A stretch of 61,589 nt of DNA from Microtetraspora sp. NBRC 16547 (lineage in GTDB: Bacteria; Actinomycetota; Actinomycetes; Streptosporangiales; Streptosporangiaceae). Shown in pieces: positions 1 to 8,281 of the stretch. Every line of letters begins with the position of its first letter. The stretch's first letter is position 1. A model generated the notes under the pieces. That model was not told where the DNA came from, made no database searches, and saw only the letters and a list, made by a program, of their open reading frames with translations. The stretch spans positions 1 to 61,589 of the forward strand of contig NZ_BSSE01000035.1 of NCBI RefSeq assembly GCF_030268965.1, in the 5' to 3' direction. The position numbers and the translations under genes are program-made.

Positions 1-981
1 GTAGGCCGGATCAACGTGGATCACGGCGACCCCATGCCGGGCCGCCTTGTAGACGATGAAGCTCCCCAACTGGTGGAAACTCCACGAGTGCAGCGTGACC
101 CGCTGGGGCTTGCGGAGCCGTACCCGGTCACGGATCCCGCCCAGGTCTTCCAGAGCGATCCCGCGTCCGGTGCGTTCTGCCTCGGTCACGATGCGTTTGG
201 CGATGCGGTGATTGGTATCGGCGGCGAACCGCGCCTCCCTGCGGCGACGCTTCTTCAGCAGCCGTTTGGCGGACCTGGTGGCCTTGGCCTGCAACCGGCG
301 GCGCAGCTCCCGGTTGCGGTGGCGGACCGCGTTCAGGCCCTTACCGCAGTGGCGGGCGCCGTCGCTGGTGGTGGCGATGTTGGCGATGCCCAGATCCACC
401 CCGATGAACCCGTCCGGTTCGGTGACCGGAACATCAGGGATCTCGCAGGTCGCGTACAGAAACCACATGCCATCCCGGCAGACCAGGTCGGATTCGCCCT
501 TCCGGTACAAGGCGAGCATCTTGAACTGGTCGGCCGACCCGGTGAACGCGACATTCTTCAACCGGCCGGTCGTGGTCCAGATCGACACCGTGCGCGCGTC
601 GATCTGCCAGGACAGGCAGCGGTCATCGAACGGCTGCGCGGCACCGGCGCGGAAGACGATCGGTTTACTTGCGGCCCGCGCGCGGCGCCGGGAGCCTTCC
701 GGTCCCAGGTTCCCGGCCCGGATGTTGGCTTTCAGTGTGGTGTAGGCGTCGGCGACCTTCTTGATCACATGCTGGGCGGCCTGCGCCCCCAACCCGCGCG
801 CTTTCACCTCGCGATAGGTGTGCTTGCGCAACGCGTACTCGCGACGGTCCCCGGTCGTGAACGCCGTCACCGAGGCGAAGTTCGCGGCGTCGTTGCAGGC
901 GCGCAGGGTCGCCTCCAGAGCCGCCGCCTGCTCGGCCGTCGGCTGGAGCCTCACCTGCACCACCAGCTTCACATCGAACAC
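1..981 (-). CDS. tnpB: TnpB-type transposon-encoded nuclease, 3' end outside window
   Basis: Open frame on the reverse strand from a GTG at 979-981 running off the window start, about 327 residues seen. It matches the TnpB/IS605 accessory protein, the RNA-guided nuclease ancestor of Cas12. Seen: an N-terminal OrfB-like part beginning VFDVKLVVQVRLQPT, a central arginine/lysine-rich helical part, RuvC-I aspartate in GVDLGIANIATTSDG and RuvC-II glutamate in ALEDLGG. The C-terminal zinc ribbon and third RuvC aspartate lie beyond the edge, so completeness cannot be judged. It is divergent from a broken tnpA, the usual IS605 layout. The start is uncertain because the frame remains open upstream of the GTG. 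Confidence 0.88.
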   Translation of the reverse strand, partial: MFDVKLVVQVRLQPTAEQAAALEATLRACNDAANFASVTAFTTGDRREYALRKHTYREVKARGLGAQAAQHVIKKVADAYTTLKANIRAGNLGPEGSRRRARAASKPIVFRAGAAQPFDDRCLSWQIDARTVSIWTTTGRLKNVAFTGSADQFKMLALYRKGESDLVCRDGMWFLYATCEIPDVPVTEPDGFIGVDLGIANIATTSDGARHCGKGLNAVRHRNRELRRRLQAKATRSAKRLLKKRRRREARFAADTNHRIAKRIVTEAERTGRGIALEDLGGIRDRVRLRKPQRVTLHSWSFHQLGSFIVYKAARHGVAVIHVDPAY

Positions 982-1049
982 ATTATCGGTTGGTTCATGT
1001 CGCCGTGATGGAAACCGAATCCGGATGTCCGCCAAGGTCGCAGTGTGGT

Positions 1050-1431
1050 CTACAGGCCTACAGCCTCCACGCGCATCCGGTCTCCACCACCAAGTACCGG
1101 CGTGGTGTGTCACCGACGAACTCCTGGCACGCCGCGAAGTGATCACGATCGAGGTGTGCGACAGCTTCGGCGCGGAACTGGTCGAGTTCAATGGCGAACA
1201 TGACCATGTCCACCTGCTGGTCCACTATCCGCCCAATGTCGCCCTGTCCACTTTGGTCAACTCCCTCAAGGGTGTTTCGGCCCGGTTGCTGCGCAAGGGG
1301 TTTCCCCACTTGTCCGCAGGTACCTGTGGGGCGGCCATTTCTGGTCACCGTCGTACTTCGCGGCGTCCTGCGGCGGCGCCCCGCTGTCGATCATCAAGGA
1401 GTACATCGAGAATCAGAAGCGCCCGGACTAG
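1050..1431 (+). pseudogene. tnpA: IS200/IS605 TnpA (Y1 HUH transposase), two frameshifts
   Basis: Pieces of an IS200-type single-strand transposase are spread over three frames. The N-terminal piece reads HPVSTTKYRRGV; after a one-base loss near 1107 the frame gives VTDELLARREV, FGAELVEFNGEHDHVHLLVHY (the HUH pair is HVH) and LVNSLKGVSARLLRKGF; after a second shift near 1318 it gives YLWGGHFWSPSYFAASCGG and the tyrosine helix SIIKEYIENQ, ending at the TAG at 1429-1431. Both catalytic motifs survive but cannot be made as one protein, so the element should be immobile without help in trans. Confidence 0.85.
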
Positions 1432-1484
1432 CGTCCGGGCGAGGCGAGGGAAGCGATTCCTCCCGGGCGTGAACGCCCGGGGTT
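1421..1484. repeat. IS605-type end with two hairpins
   Basis: Two palindromes sit at the tnpA end: GCCCGGACTAGCGTCCGGGC at 1421-1440, overlapping the tnpA stop, and CCCGGGCGTGAACGCCCGGG at 1465-1484. Subterminal hairpins of this kind are what Y1 transposases recognise. The exact element end was not determined. The 150 bases beyond, up to the next gene, are GC-rich with no recognisable gene. Confidence 0.6.
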
Positions 1485-1647
1485 CCTCGCTATATACCGC
1501 TGAAACCCGCCCCGGCCGCCCGCCCCGGCCGCCCGCAGCGGCCGTCGCAGGTCCGCGTAGGGCCGGCCGGCGATCAGGGCCCGCCCACGCGTGTGCATGG
1601 TTTCCTTCCGTGGTCATGCCGTTTCCTGTGGTGGACGTGACTCGGCC

Positions 1648-2331
1648 TCAGGGTTCGCGGGCGCAGAGGTACGCGTCCAGGTCGGCGGCGCCCTTGAGCA
1701 TGGCGCGGCCCCGGGCGGACAGGCGGGCCTGCCAGTCGCGCAGGGTCGACTCCAGCGGGGCGACGCCTCCGGCGGAGCGGACCTGGGCGATCAGCGGGGC
1801 GATCTGCTCCAGCAGGTAGCCGCCCCGCCTGAGCTGGTGGGCCAGCCGGACGTCCCGTACGTCGGCCGCGCTGTAGATCCGGTAGCCCGTCTGCGGGTCG
1901 CGGCGCGGCCGGACCAGCCCGGCGTTCTCCCATTTGCGCAGGGTGGCAGGGCGGATGCCGAGCCTCCTGGCCAGGGGGCCGATGAAGGTGTCGCCGCGTT
2001 CCTGCGGCACGGGCGCCAGATCGCGGAGCGCGGCTTCGACGGCGTGGAGGGTGCGGCGGTCGTCGAGGAGCTGGCCGTGGCTCTCGTCGATGAGCCGCAG
2101 CGCGTCCTCGGTGGCACCCCGGTTGACCGCCTGCATGATCGACGTGGCCGTCTGGTGGCCGTGCCCGGGCACGAGGGCGAGGAACGCGCGCAGGGCTTGC
2201 GCGTGCAGCGGCGTATAGGTGCGGTAGCCGTGGACGGTGCGTTCGGCGGCGGGCAGGATGCCGGCGTCCTCGTAGTTCCTGATCGCCTGGGTGGACAGGC
2301 CGTGCTCGCGCGCCAGGTCCACTGGCCTCAT
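1648..2331 (-). CDS. TioE-like MerR-family regulator with two HTH modules
   Basis: A 227-residue MerR-type regulator of the TioE type, which carries two MerR-like helix-turn-helix segments in one chain. Module 1 starts at MRPVDLAREHGLSTQAIRNY and GYRTYTP; module 2 is GPLARRLGIRPATLRKWE with GYRIYSAADVRDVRLAHQLR. The ATG at 2331 was chosen because homologous proteins begin at MRPVDL; the frame extends 16 codons further upstream without family similarity. It is divergent from the erythromycin-esterase-family gene with about 90 bases between starts, suggesting that it controls that gene and itself. MerR proteins usually untwist promoters with long spacers, but I could not identify a clear 19-bp spacer here. 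A short dyad ACACCGAGTGT lies at 2390-2400. Confidence 0.85.
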   Translation of the reverse strand: MRPVDLAREHGLSTQAIRNYEDAGILPAAERTVHGYRTYTPLHAQALRAFLALVPGHGHQTATSIMQAVNRGATEDALRLIDESHGQLLDDRRTLHAVEAALRDLAPVPQERGDTFIGPLARRLGIRPATLRKWENAGLVRPRRDPQTGYRIYSAADVRDVRLAHQLRRGGYLLEQIAPLIAQVRSAGGVAPLESTLRDWQARLSARGRAMLKGAADLDAYLCAREP

Positions 2332-2420
2332 GGATGCATCACCGATTGAAGGTCCGTCGCGACGAGAAGGGGATTTCACGGAAAAGTTTACACCGAGTGT
2401 TCAGCGATACCGTTGAAGGT

Positions 2421-3587
2421 ATGGATATCAAGGACACGGCCCGGCCGCTCGATGGCGCGGGCGTCTCGGCGTTCCTCCGGTCGCTTCCCGCCCGGCCCCA
2501 GTTGCTCGGCCTGGGCGAGGCCAGGCACTTCGTGGGGGAGCTGGGCGAGCTGCGCAACGAGATCTTCCGGCATCTGGTCGAGCACGAGGGCTACCGGTCG
2601 TTCGCCATCGAGAGCGACTGTCTCATGGGCCTCGTGGTGGACGACTACCTCACGACGGGCGCCGGCACGCTCGACGACATCATGGAACGCGGCTTCAGCC
2701 ACGGCTTCGGCGCCTCACCCGCCAACCGCGAGCTCGTGCGCTGGATGCGGGCGTACAACGAGGAGCATGACGAAAAGCTCCGGTTCTTCGGGTTCGACGG
2801 CCCGCTGGAGTACTGGGCGGCGAGTCCGCGCCAGGCGCTCACCGCCCTCCACGCCCTCCTCGACGGCCCGCTCCCCTGCAGCGTGGAAACCCTCGACGCG
2901 CTGCTCGGCCCGGACGACCGGTGGTCGAACGAGGCCACGGCCATGGATCCGTCCCAGTCGATCGGCCAGTCCGCCGACGCCCAGCGGCTGCGACTGGTCG
3001 CCGACGACCTGGTGGCGCTGCTCGACACGCAGGCGCCGCGGCTGAGCGCGGAGGACAGGGAACGGGCGGCACTCTACGGCCGCACCGCCGTCGGCCTGCT
3101 TCGCTACCACTACTGGCTGGCCGACGCCTCCCCGGAACGGTGGACCCGGCTGTCGGCCCTGCGGGACGCGATGATGGCCGCCAACCTGTGTGCCGTCGCC
3201 GAGAACGGCCCGGCCCTGGTTTTCGCCAGCAACCTGCACCTGCAGCGGAACAAGAGCTTGATGTCGTTCGGCGACCAGACGCTGGAGTGGTGGAGTGCGG
3301 GGGCGATCGCCGAAACGCACCTGGGCGACCGGTACGCCTTCCTGGCCTCCGCCTTCGGCACGGTCGGCGACGACACCCCGCCCTCGGACACCGTCGAGGG
3401 CATCCTGTCCACGCTCCCGTGGGACCACTCGCTCATCGACGCCCGCCGCCTGGCCGAGGCCATCACGAAGCCCGCCCCGCGCATCTCCCACGATTTCGCC
3501 TATTTCCCGCTGGACCCGGCCCAGCTCGACATGATCGACGGCATCGTCTTCCTCAAGCAGGCTGTCAGGCTGGTCAGGCTGGGCTGA
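2421..3587 (+). CDS. Erythromycin esterase family protein
   Basis: A 388-residue protein of the erythromycin esterase (Ere) superfamily, whose characterised members hydrolyse the macrolactone ring of 14-membered macrolides; many relatives have other or unknown substrates. Seen: GLGEARHFVGE (the conserved GE.xH segment near residue 35-45), FAIESD, the SHGFGASPANRELVRWMRAYN segment and FFGFDG, spaced as in the family. ATG 2421 follows GTTGAAGGT and gives the family N-terminus; a longer in-frame start at 2334 lies inside the region overlapping the divergent regulator. Pairing with a TioE-type regulator suggests drug-inducible expression. Macrolide hydrolysis is inference. Confidence 0.82.
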   Translation: MDIKDTARPLDGAGVSAFLRSLPARPQLLGLGEARHFVGELGELRNEIFRHLVEHEGYRSFAIESDCLMGLVVDDYLTTGAGTLDDIMERGFSHGFGASPANRELVRWMRAYNEEHDEKLRFFGFDGPLEYWAASPRQALTALHALLDGPLPCSVETLDALLGPDDRWSNEATAMDPSQSIGQSADAQRLRLVADDLVALLDTQAPRLSAEDRERAALYGRTAVGLLRYHYWLADASPERWTRLSALRDAMMAANLCAVAENGPALVFASNLHLQRNKSLMSFGDQTLEWWSAGAIAETHLGDRYAFLASAFGTVGDDTPPSDTVEGILSTLPWDHSLIDARRLAEAITKPAPRISHDFAYFPLDPAQLDMIDGIVFLKQAVRLVRLG

Positions 3588-3732
3588 CACGCACGCGCAT
3601 CAATCGCACCATCCATGCCCGCCCGCTCGCCGAAGGCGGCGCCCGGGATCGCCAGGCGATTGCCGCTGTGCGGACTGGCCGCCGACCCGCTTTGACGGTG
3701 ACTGGCTGCCCGACCGGGAGTGTCAAGAAAAG

Positions 3733-4083
3733 GGCTCTGTCGCAGATTTCGGTGGTGACGGAACGTCCCGGTACGTAACGGTAAGCCGTTCATGATCTCG
3801 ACGAGCTTGTGAACGTGGTGTGTTCCGGATTATCGCCACTGGTCGTGGAGGACGTGGCGGACGAGGGCGAGTGGATCCAGGTACGGGCGCGAACCCCGGA
3901 CAGGCCGGTCGCCTGTCCGGGCTGCGGCGCTGAGACGGCACGTGTGCACGGCTATCACGAGCGGAGCGTTGCCGACGTCCCGGTCGATGCACGCCACGTG
4001 CTGGTGGTGGTACGGATCCGCCGCCTGGTCTGCCCGACCCGCGGCTGCCGCCAAACCTTCCGGGAACAGCTGCCCCGGGCCCG
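3733..4083 (+). pseudogene. ISL3-family transposase, 5' end only, with left inverted repeat
   Basis: The left end begins with GGCTCTGTCGCAG at 3733, about 75 bases before the transposase start at 3809. The reading frame gives the ISL3 N-terminal zinc-binding region: CPGCGAETARVHGY, SVADVPVDARHVLVVVRIRR and LVCPTRGC, about 90 residues. It stops abruptly at about 4083 where sequence of a monooxygenase gene begins, so the catalytic domain and right end are lost. A second ISL3 left end with a related terminal sequence lies at 20592. The preceding 145 bases after the esterase gene hold nothing I recognise. Confidence 0.8.
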
Positions 4084-4557
4084 ATGGGCGTGACCAAGGG
4101 CGTCGGCAGCCCCGTCCGGGCGCGAAACAGCCTTCCGTGGAGCCAGTGCTCGCGGGCAAGTTTGCGCGACAGCGGGTACGCGGTTGACTTCCGCGGCCAG
4201 GCCTTCGACGTGCTGAGCGCCGCGCACCAGGGCGCCGACGGGTTCCCAGAGCCACAGCTGCAGCTCGGAACGGGTCGTCACGACCCCGTCCATGGCGGTG
4301 ATTCGGACCGGGACGGAGGTGTTCGGGTCGAACATGATGGTTCGGGCGAGCGGATCCGCGGTCAGATCCCGCGGCACCAAGCCCAGTTGCCGCAGGGCTT
4401 CGAGATGCCTGTCGGTCAGGCTGATCGCCCAGCCGGCTTCGGTGATGACCGGCGCCTGCTCGACGACGGTGACCTCGATGTCGCCGGCGCGGCGGAGCCC
4501 GTTGGCCAAGGCCAGGCCGGTGAATCCAGCTCCGATGATCAGGACGCGGCGGGTCAT
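4084..4557 (-). pseudogene. FAD-dependent monooxygenase, N-terminal fragment
   Basis: The ATG at 4557 opens MTRRVLIIGAGFTGLALANG, the Rossmann GxGxxG of a PHBH-type FAD monooxygenase, followed by VVEQAPVITEAGWAISLTDR and ALRQLGLVPRDL. Similarity fades around WLWEPVGALVRG and the gene is cut at the ISL3 fragment. Its start overlaps the stop of the upstream SDR fragment by ATGA, so the two were an operon. About 150 of roughly 380-400 expected residues remain. Confidence 0.78.
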
Positions 4558-4700
4558 GCGATCGCCATCCCGCCGTCGATCGCGATCACTTGGCCAGTGA
4601 CCCACTCCGCAGCGGGGTCGACGAGCGCGACGATCCAACGGGCGACTTCGTCCGCGGTGCCGCGCCGCTTGAGCGGGAGCGATGCCGCCTCCAGCGCGAT
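4554..4700 (-). pseudogene. Short-chain dehydrogenase C-terminal fragment
   Basis: The last about 45 residues of an SDR enzyme are visible: PLKRRGTADEVARWIVALVD and WVTGQVIAIDGGMA, the typical cofactor-fold end. Nothing upstream to 4822 continues the SDR fold, so the 5' part was deleted. Translational coupling (ATGA) to the monooxygenase remnant shows the original operon order. Confidence 0.75.
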
Positions 4701-4822
4701 GATCGCAACCAGAGCGCGGCAGCGAACCCCGGCACGCGGCATGGTGTCGGGGCCGCTGCGAGCTGTATAGGTCAGCCTCCTGACTCCCGGTCCATCGGTC
4801 CGGCCCGCTGAGGCGGCGGCGT

Positions 4823-5758
4823 TCAGCGCGGGATTGCCCAGTCCGGCGCCCAGGTCCCGGCGGCGTCATGGCCGGCCGCTGTGGCGGCGAGGTGGGCGCG
4901 GAGGGTGGCCAGCGCGGGGTGGGGGTTGTCGCGGTGCCACAGGAGCGAATGCGGGTAAACGGGCGTGGGGTCGGTCACCGGGATGCGGCGCAGGCCGTGG
5001 CCGGCGGGCCAGACGAGGCGGGTCTGCCCGCCCATGAAGGTGGCCAGGGCCGGGGTGTCGGCGATGGTGTCGAGGAGCGCGTCGGAGCCGAAGTTGGGGC
5101 CGGTCGCCTCGATGGTGAGGCCGAACTCGGCGATGAGGTCGTCGTAGTAGGCGGTCCACTCGGTTCCGGGGGCGAGGCCGGGCATCCAGATCCGGTGCCC
5201 GGCGAGCTGAGCGACGGTCACCGACCGGGCGGACGCCAGCGCGTGGGCGGGGCCGATGAGGAGCTGGAGCGGCTCGTCGAGCACCCGGACGGACTCGATG
5301 TCCTCAGGAAGGGGCCGGCCGGGCATGGCGACGGCGCGGAAGGACGCGTCGATCGCACCGGACCGAATGGCGGCGACGGCCTTCTCGATCTCGAACAGCA
5401 TCACCACGTCGAGGTCGATCTCGGGGTGCGCGCGGTGGAAGCCGCGCATCAGGCCTGACGCCGCGCTGCGCGAAGCGATCATGTCGACGCGCAGCGGACG
5501 GCGGCCGGTGCCCACGGACGCGACCGCGCGCTCGGCGCCGCGCAGCAGCTCCCGGGCATGGGGCAGGAACGCCTGCCCGTCGATGGTGAGCTCGGCGCCG
5601 CGCGGCGTGCGGGTGAACAGCCGCACGCCGAGGTTGCGCTCCAGCGCGGCGATGCGCTTGGAGACGGCCTGCTGGGTGACCGCCAGCTCGGCGGCGGCCT
5701 CCTGGAATTGCCCCGCGTCGGCGGCGGCGACGAAGGTCCGGACGGTGTCGAGGTCCAT
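4823..5758 (-). CDS. LysR-family transcriptional regulator
   Basis: A 311-residue LysR regulator. The winged HTH covers residues 1-60 (MDLDTVRTFVAAADAGQFQE, LAVTQQAVSKRIAALE, GVRLFTRT), followed by a periplasmic-binding-protein-like effector domain (LRVDMIASRSAA to ALATLRAHLAA). It is divergent from an MFS exporter gene, with a perfect palindrome ACAACC-GTT-GGTTGT between them and a third half site further on. Its natural role is probably control of the exporter and itself. The effector is not predictable from sequence. Confidence 0.9.
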   Translation of the reverse strand: MDLDTVRTFVAAADAGQFQEAAAELAVTQQAVSKRIAALERNLGVRLFTRTPRGAELTIDGQAFLPHARELLRGAERAVASVGTGRRPLRVDMIASRSAASGLMRGFHRAHPEIDLDVVMLFEIEKAVAAIRSGAIDASFRAVAMPGRPLPEDIESVRVLDEPLQLLIGPAHALASARSVTVAQLAGHRIWMPGLAPGTEWTAYYDDLIAEFGLTIEATGPNFGSDALLDTIADTPALATFMGGQTRLVWPAGHGLRRIPVTDPTPVYPHSLLWHRDNPHPALATLRAHLAATAAGHDAAGTWAPDWAIPR

Positions 5759-5775
5759 GCGGACACTTTATGGAT

Positions 5776-5813
5776 ACAACCGTTGGTTGTGGCCGGGCGG
5801 CCCTACGGTTGTT
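5776..5813. promoter_or_regulatory. Probable LysR operator: palindrome plus extra half site
   Basis: ACAACCGTTGGTTGT at 5776-5790 is a perfect dyad with 6-base arms and a 3-base centre, 18 bases upstream of the LysR start. A third CGGTTGT occurs at about 5806-5812. A palindrome plus a half site between divergent genes fits a LysR autoregulatory and activation arrangement. Confidence 0.6.
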
Positions 5814-5892
5814 TGATCCCCGGGCACGGTGCTCGCTTTGATGCTTCCGATCGCGGATCGGTTGTGCGAGTGAGTGACGAGGGGCGTCGGAC

Positions 5893-7143
5893 ATGAGGAA
5901 CGGGCACCGGTTAGGGCGGCGGTTCGGGTGGCTCTGGGGAGCGTACGGGACCAGCGCGCTCGGCACGTGGCTCGCCTTCGGCGCGTTCCCGCTGATCGCG
6001 ATCCAGGTGCTGCACGCCGGGCCGGCGGAGGTCGCGGCGTTGTCCGCCGTGGGGGCTGCGGTGGGCGCGGCCGTGGCGGTGCCGCTCGGCCCGTGGGTGG
6101 AGTTCCGCCGCAAACGGCCGGTGCTGATCGGGATGGACCTGGTGCGGTTCGCGGCGCTGCTGACAATCCCCGCCGCGTTCGCGCTCGGCGTGCTCTCCTT
6201 CGTCCAGCTCCTGCTGGTCTCGGTCGTCGTCGCGGCGGCCGACATCACCTTCCGCGCCGCCTCCGGCGCGTACCTGAAGACGCTGCTGCCGGGCGAGGAC
6301 CTGCTCGTCGCCAACGCCCGATTCGAATCCACGGCCTGGACGACCACGATCATCGGACCGCCGCTGGGCGGTGCCGCGATCGGGCTCCTCGGTCCGGTGG
6401 CGACGGTGGTGGCCGACGCGGTCAGCTTCCTGCTCTCGGCCCTGGGCATCCGCGCGACGGGCAGCCAGGAGCCGCGGCCCGAGCGCCGGGAGGCCGCGCG
6501 CATGCGGGCCGGGGACCTGCTCGACGGTTGGCGGTACATCCTTGCCGACACGACGCTGCGTCCGCTGTTCTTCAACACCGCCTTGTTCAACGGCCTGGTG
6601 ATGGCCGCCGACGCGCTGCTGGCCGTCCTGATGCTCGGCCAACTCGGGTTCGCACCGTGGCAGTACGGCCTCGCCTTCGCCGCGCCCGCGATCGGCGGGC
6701 TGCTCGGTTCGCGGCTGGCCCGACCGCTCGTCACCCGGTTCGGGCAGCACCAGGTCCTGGTCGTGGCCGGGGCGCTGCGCGCGATCTGGCCCGTCGGGCT
6801 GGCCTTCCTGGGGCCGGGGACCGGAGGGCTGCTGCTGGTGATGGGCGTCGAACTCGGGCTGATCTTCTGCTGCGGGGTCTTCAACCCCGTCTACGCCACC
6901 TACCGCCTCGAGCGCACCGCGACCGGGCGGGTCACCCGCACGCTGTCCGCCTGGTCGGTGACGACCAAGGCCTCGACCGCGCTCCTGACGGCCGCATGGG
7001 GTGCGCTGGGCGGCCTGCTCGGCCCGCGCACGGCCATCGGCCTGGCCGGCGTGCTCCTGCTGGCGACCCCGCTGCTGCTCCCCCGACGGGCCGCGGCGCC
7101 CCTTGCCGAGCCGGAGATCGTGGCTCATGTGCCCAATGTGTAG
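5893..7143 (+). CDS. MFS transporter
   Basis: A 416-residue integral membrane protein with about twelve hydrophobic segments, typical of drug-efflux MFS proteins. Seen: GAYGTSALGTWLAFGAFPLI (first helix), the loop-2 region PWVEFRRKRPVLIGMDLVRF and the family motif FRAASGAYLKTLLPGEDLLVANA, found in the MFS_3/enterobactin exporter-like branch. It starts at ATG 5893 after an AGGGGC Shine-Dalgarno-like stretch. It is divergent from LysR, and an isochorismatase-fold gene follows 57 bases downstream, probably co-transcribed. The substrate is unknown. Confidence 0.85.
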   Translation: MRNGHRLGRRFGWLWGAYGTSALGTWLAFGAFPLIAIQVLHAGPAEVAALSAVGAAVGAAVAVPLGPWVEFRRKRPVLIGMDLVRFAALLTIPAAFALGVLSFVQLLLVSVVVAAADITFRAASGAYLKTLLPGEDLLVANARFESTAWTTTIIGPPLGGAAIGLLGPVATVVADAVSFLLSALGIRATGSQEPRPERREAARMRAGDLLDGWRYILADTTLRPLFFNTALFNGLVMAADALLAVLMLGQLGFAPWQYGLAFAAPAIGGLLGSRLARPLVTRFGQHQVLVVAGALRAIWPVGLAFLGPGTGGLLLVMGVELGLIFCCGVFNPVYATYRLERTATGRVTRTLSAWSVTTKASTALLTAAWGALGGLLGPRTAIGLAGVLLLATPLLLPRRAAAPLAEPEIVAHVPNV

Positions 7144-7200
7144 CCGGCCCCGGCGTGCGATCTCGCGTGTCAGGGCGCTTTTATCACCCAAGGAGAGAAA

Positions 7201-7833
7201 ATGACCGCCACGACCCCGGCGCTGGACCCCCGGACGGCCGCGCTGCTCGTCATGGATTACCAGCAGGGCATCCTGGCCTCGCTCCCCGGCCTGACCGACC
7301 CGGAAGCGCTGCTGTCACGGGTGGCCGGCGCCATCGCCGACATGCGAGCACACGGCGCCGCCATCGCCTACGTGCGAGTCGGATTCACCGAAGCCGACTG
7401 GGCGGCGATCCCGCCGGCCAACAAGACTTTCTCCTTCCTCGGGCAGCAGCGCCTCATGCACCACGCGGATCCCGCCACAGACGTCCACCGTCAGCTCGCT
7501 CCTGAGCCCGGCGACATCACCGTCCGCAAGACCCGCTACGGCGCGTTGTCCACCACAGATCTGGACCGGCAACTGCGGGATCGCGGAATCACCACCCTGG
7601 TCATCGCTGGCATCACCACCAGCGGCGTCGTACTGTCCACCGTCACTGACGCCGCCGACCGCGACTACCAGCTCTACGTCCTCTCCGACGGCGTCACCGA
7701 CCCGGACCCGCAAGCCCACCAGACCCTGATGACCAGCATTTTCCCGAGACTGGCCCACATCATCGACACCGCCGAACTGCGCTCCCTCCTGCACGAGAGC
7801 CATCCCGATCGGGCAAAGACCGGCAGGGCGTAA
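7201..7833 (+). CDS. Isochorismatase-fold protein lacking the catalytic cysteine
   Basis: A 210-residue cysteine-hydrolase (isochorismatase-like) fold. Two of the three catalytic residues are present: the aspartate in LLVMDYQQG and the lysine in ITVRKTRYGALS. The position of the nucleophile, usually TxxCVxxT, reads GITTSGVVLSTVTDA, so no cysteine is present. The family cis-peptide and dimer segment YQLYVLSDGV follow. A strong ribosome site AAGGAGAG precedes ATG 7201. It is probably in one transcript with the MFS gene. Cys-less relatives are known in this superfamily; whether this one is catalytic is open. Confidence 0.85.
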   Translation: MTATTPALDPRTAALLVMDYQQGILASLPGLTDPEALLSRVAGAIADMRAHGAAIAYVRVGFTEADWAAIPPANKTFSFLGQQRLMHHADPATDVHRQLAPEPGDITVRKTRYGALSTTDLDRQLRDRGITTLVIAGITTSGVVLSTVTDAADRDYQLYVLSDGVTDPDPQAHQTLMTSIFPRLAHIIDTAELRSLLHESHPDRAKTGRA

Positions 7834-8029
7834 CCGTCAATGATGATCAGCACCGTCAAGGTGATCGCTGTCAGCGGCCAGACCTCGGTTCTGGCCGCTG
7901 ACGGATCTCAGAACCTCTCGCAAAACAGGTTTCGCAAAATGCCCCCGCGCCGACGGCGGTCAGGTAGGCCCTCGGGGAGTATCGGAACGGGAATTAGCAG
8001 TAGCGACTGACGCAGTGCCGCGTCAGCGA

Positions 8030-8230
8030 GCGGGCTGCGCCGTCCCCGTACGAGAGCCGGGGATCTCGTCGGCCTGGAGGGCGGCGAAGTCGGCGTGGGC
8101 CGCCTCGACGGCACCCGGCTGTGCGGGGCGTGCGCCTTGATCTCCCGCACCGTGCGAAGCGCCTCCTCAAACTGCGGACGCACCCGCACACAGCGGGCGT
8201 AGCCGATGCGGATGTCCGCGCCCGGGGTGT
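8030..8230 (-). pseudogene. Serine recombinase (resolvase/invertase) remnant
   Basis: In one reverse frame DIRIGYARC, the start of serine recombinases, runs directly into VRVRPQFEEALRTVREIKAHAP, a segment normally about 55 residues further along, so an internal deletion has removed the catalytic region. No recombinase continuation is seen after that. The stretch 7834-8281 otherwise contains no gene. Confidence 0.55.
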
Positions 8231-8281
8231 CCTCGACGGCCGGTGCCGGGGGGCGGGGTGCCGGCACGTGGCTGCGGCACT

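Noticed and set aside
16-1008. A 330-codon open frame on the forward strand over the left edge
   Set aside because: It is antisense to tnpB and has no family pattern; high-GC codon structure produces such shadows throughout.
2332-2420. Classical 19-bp-spacer MerR promoter for the esterase gene
   Set aside because: No -35/-10 pair at 19 bp could be found; only the short dyad ACACCGAGTGT.
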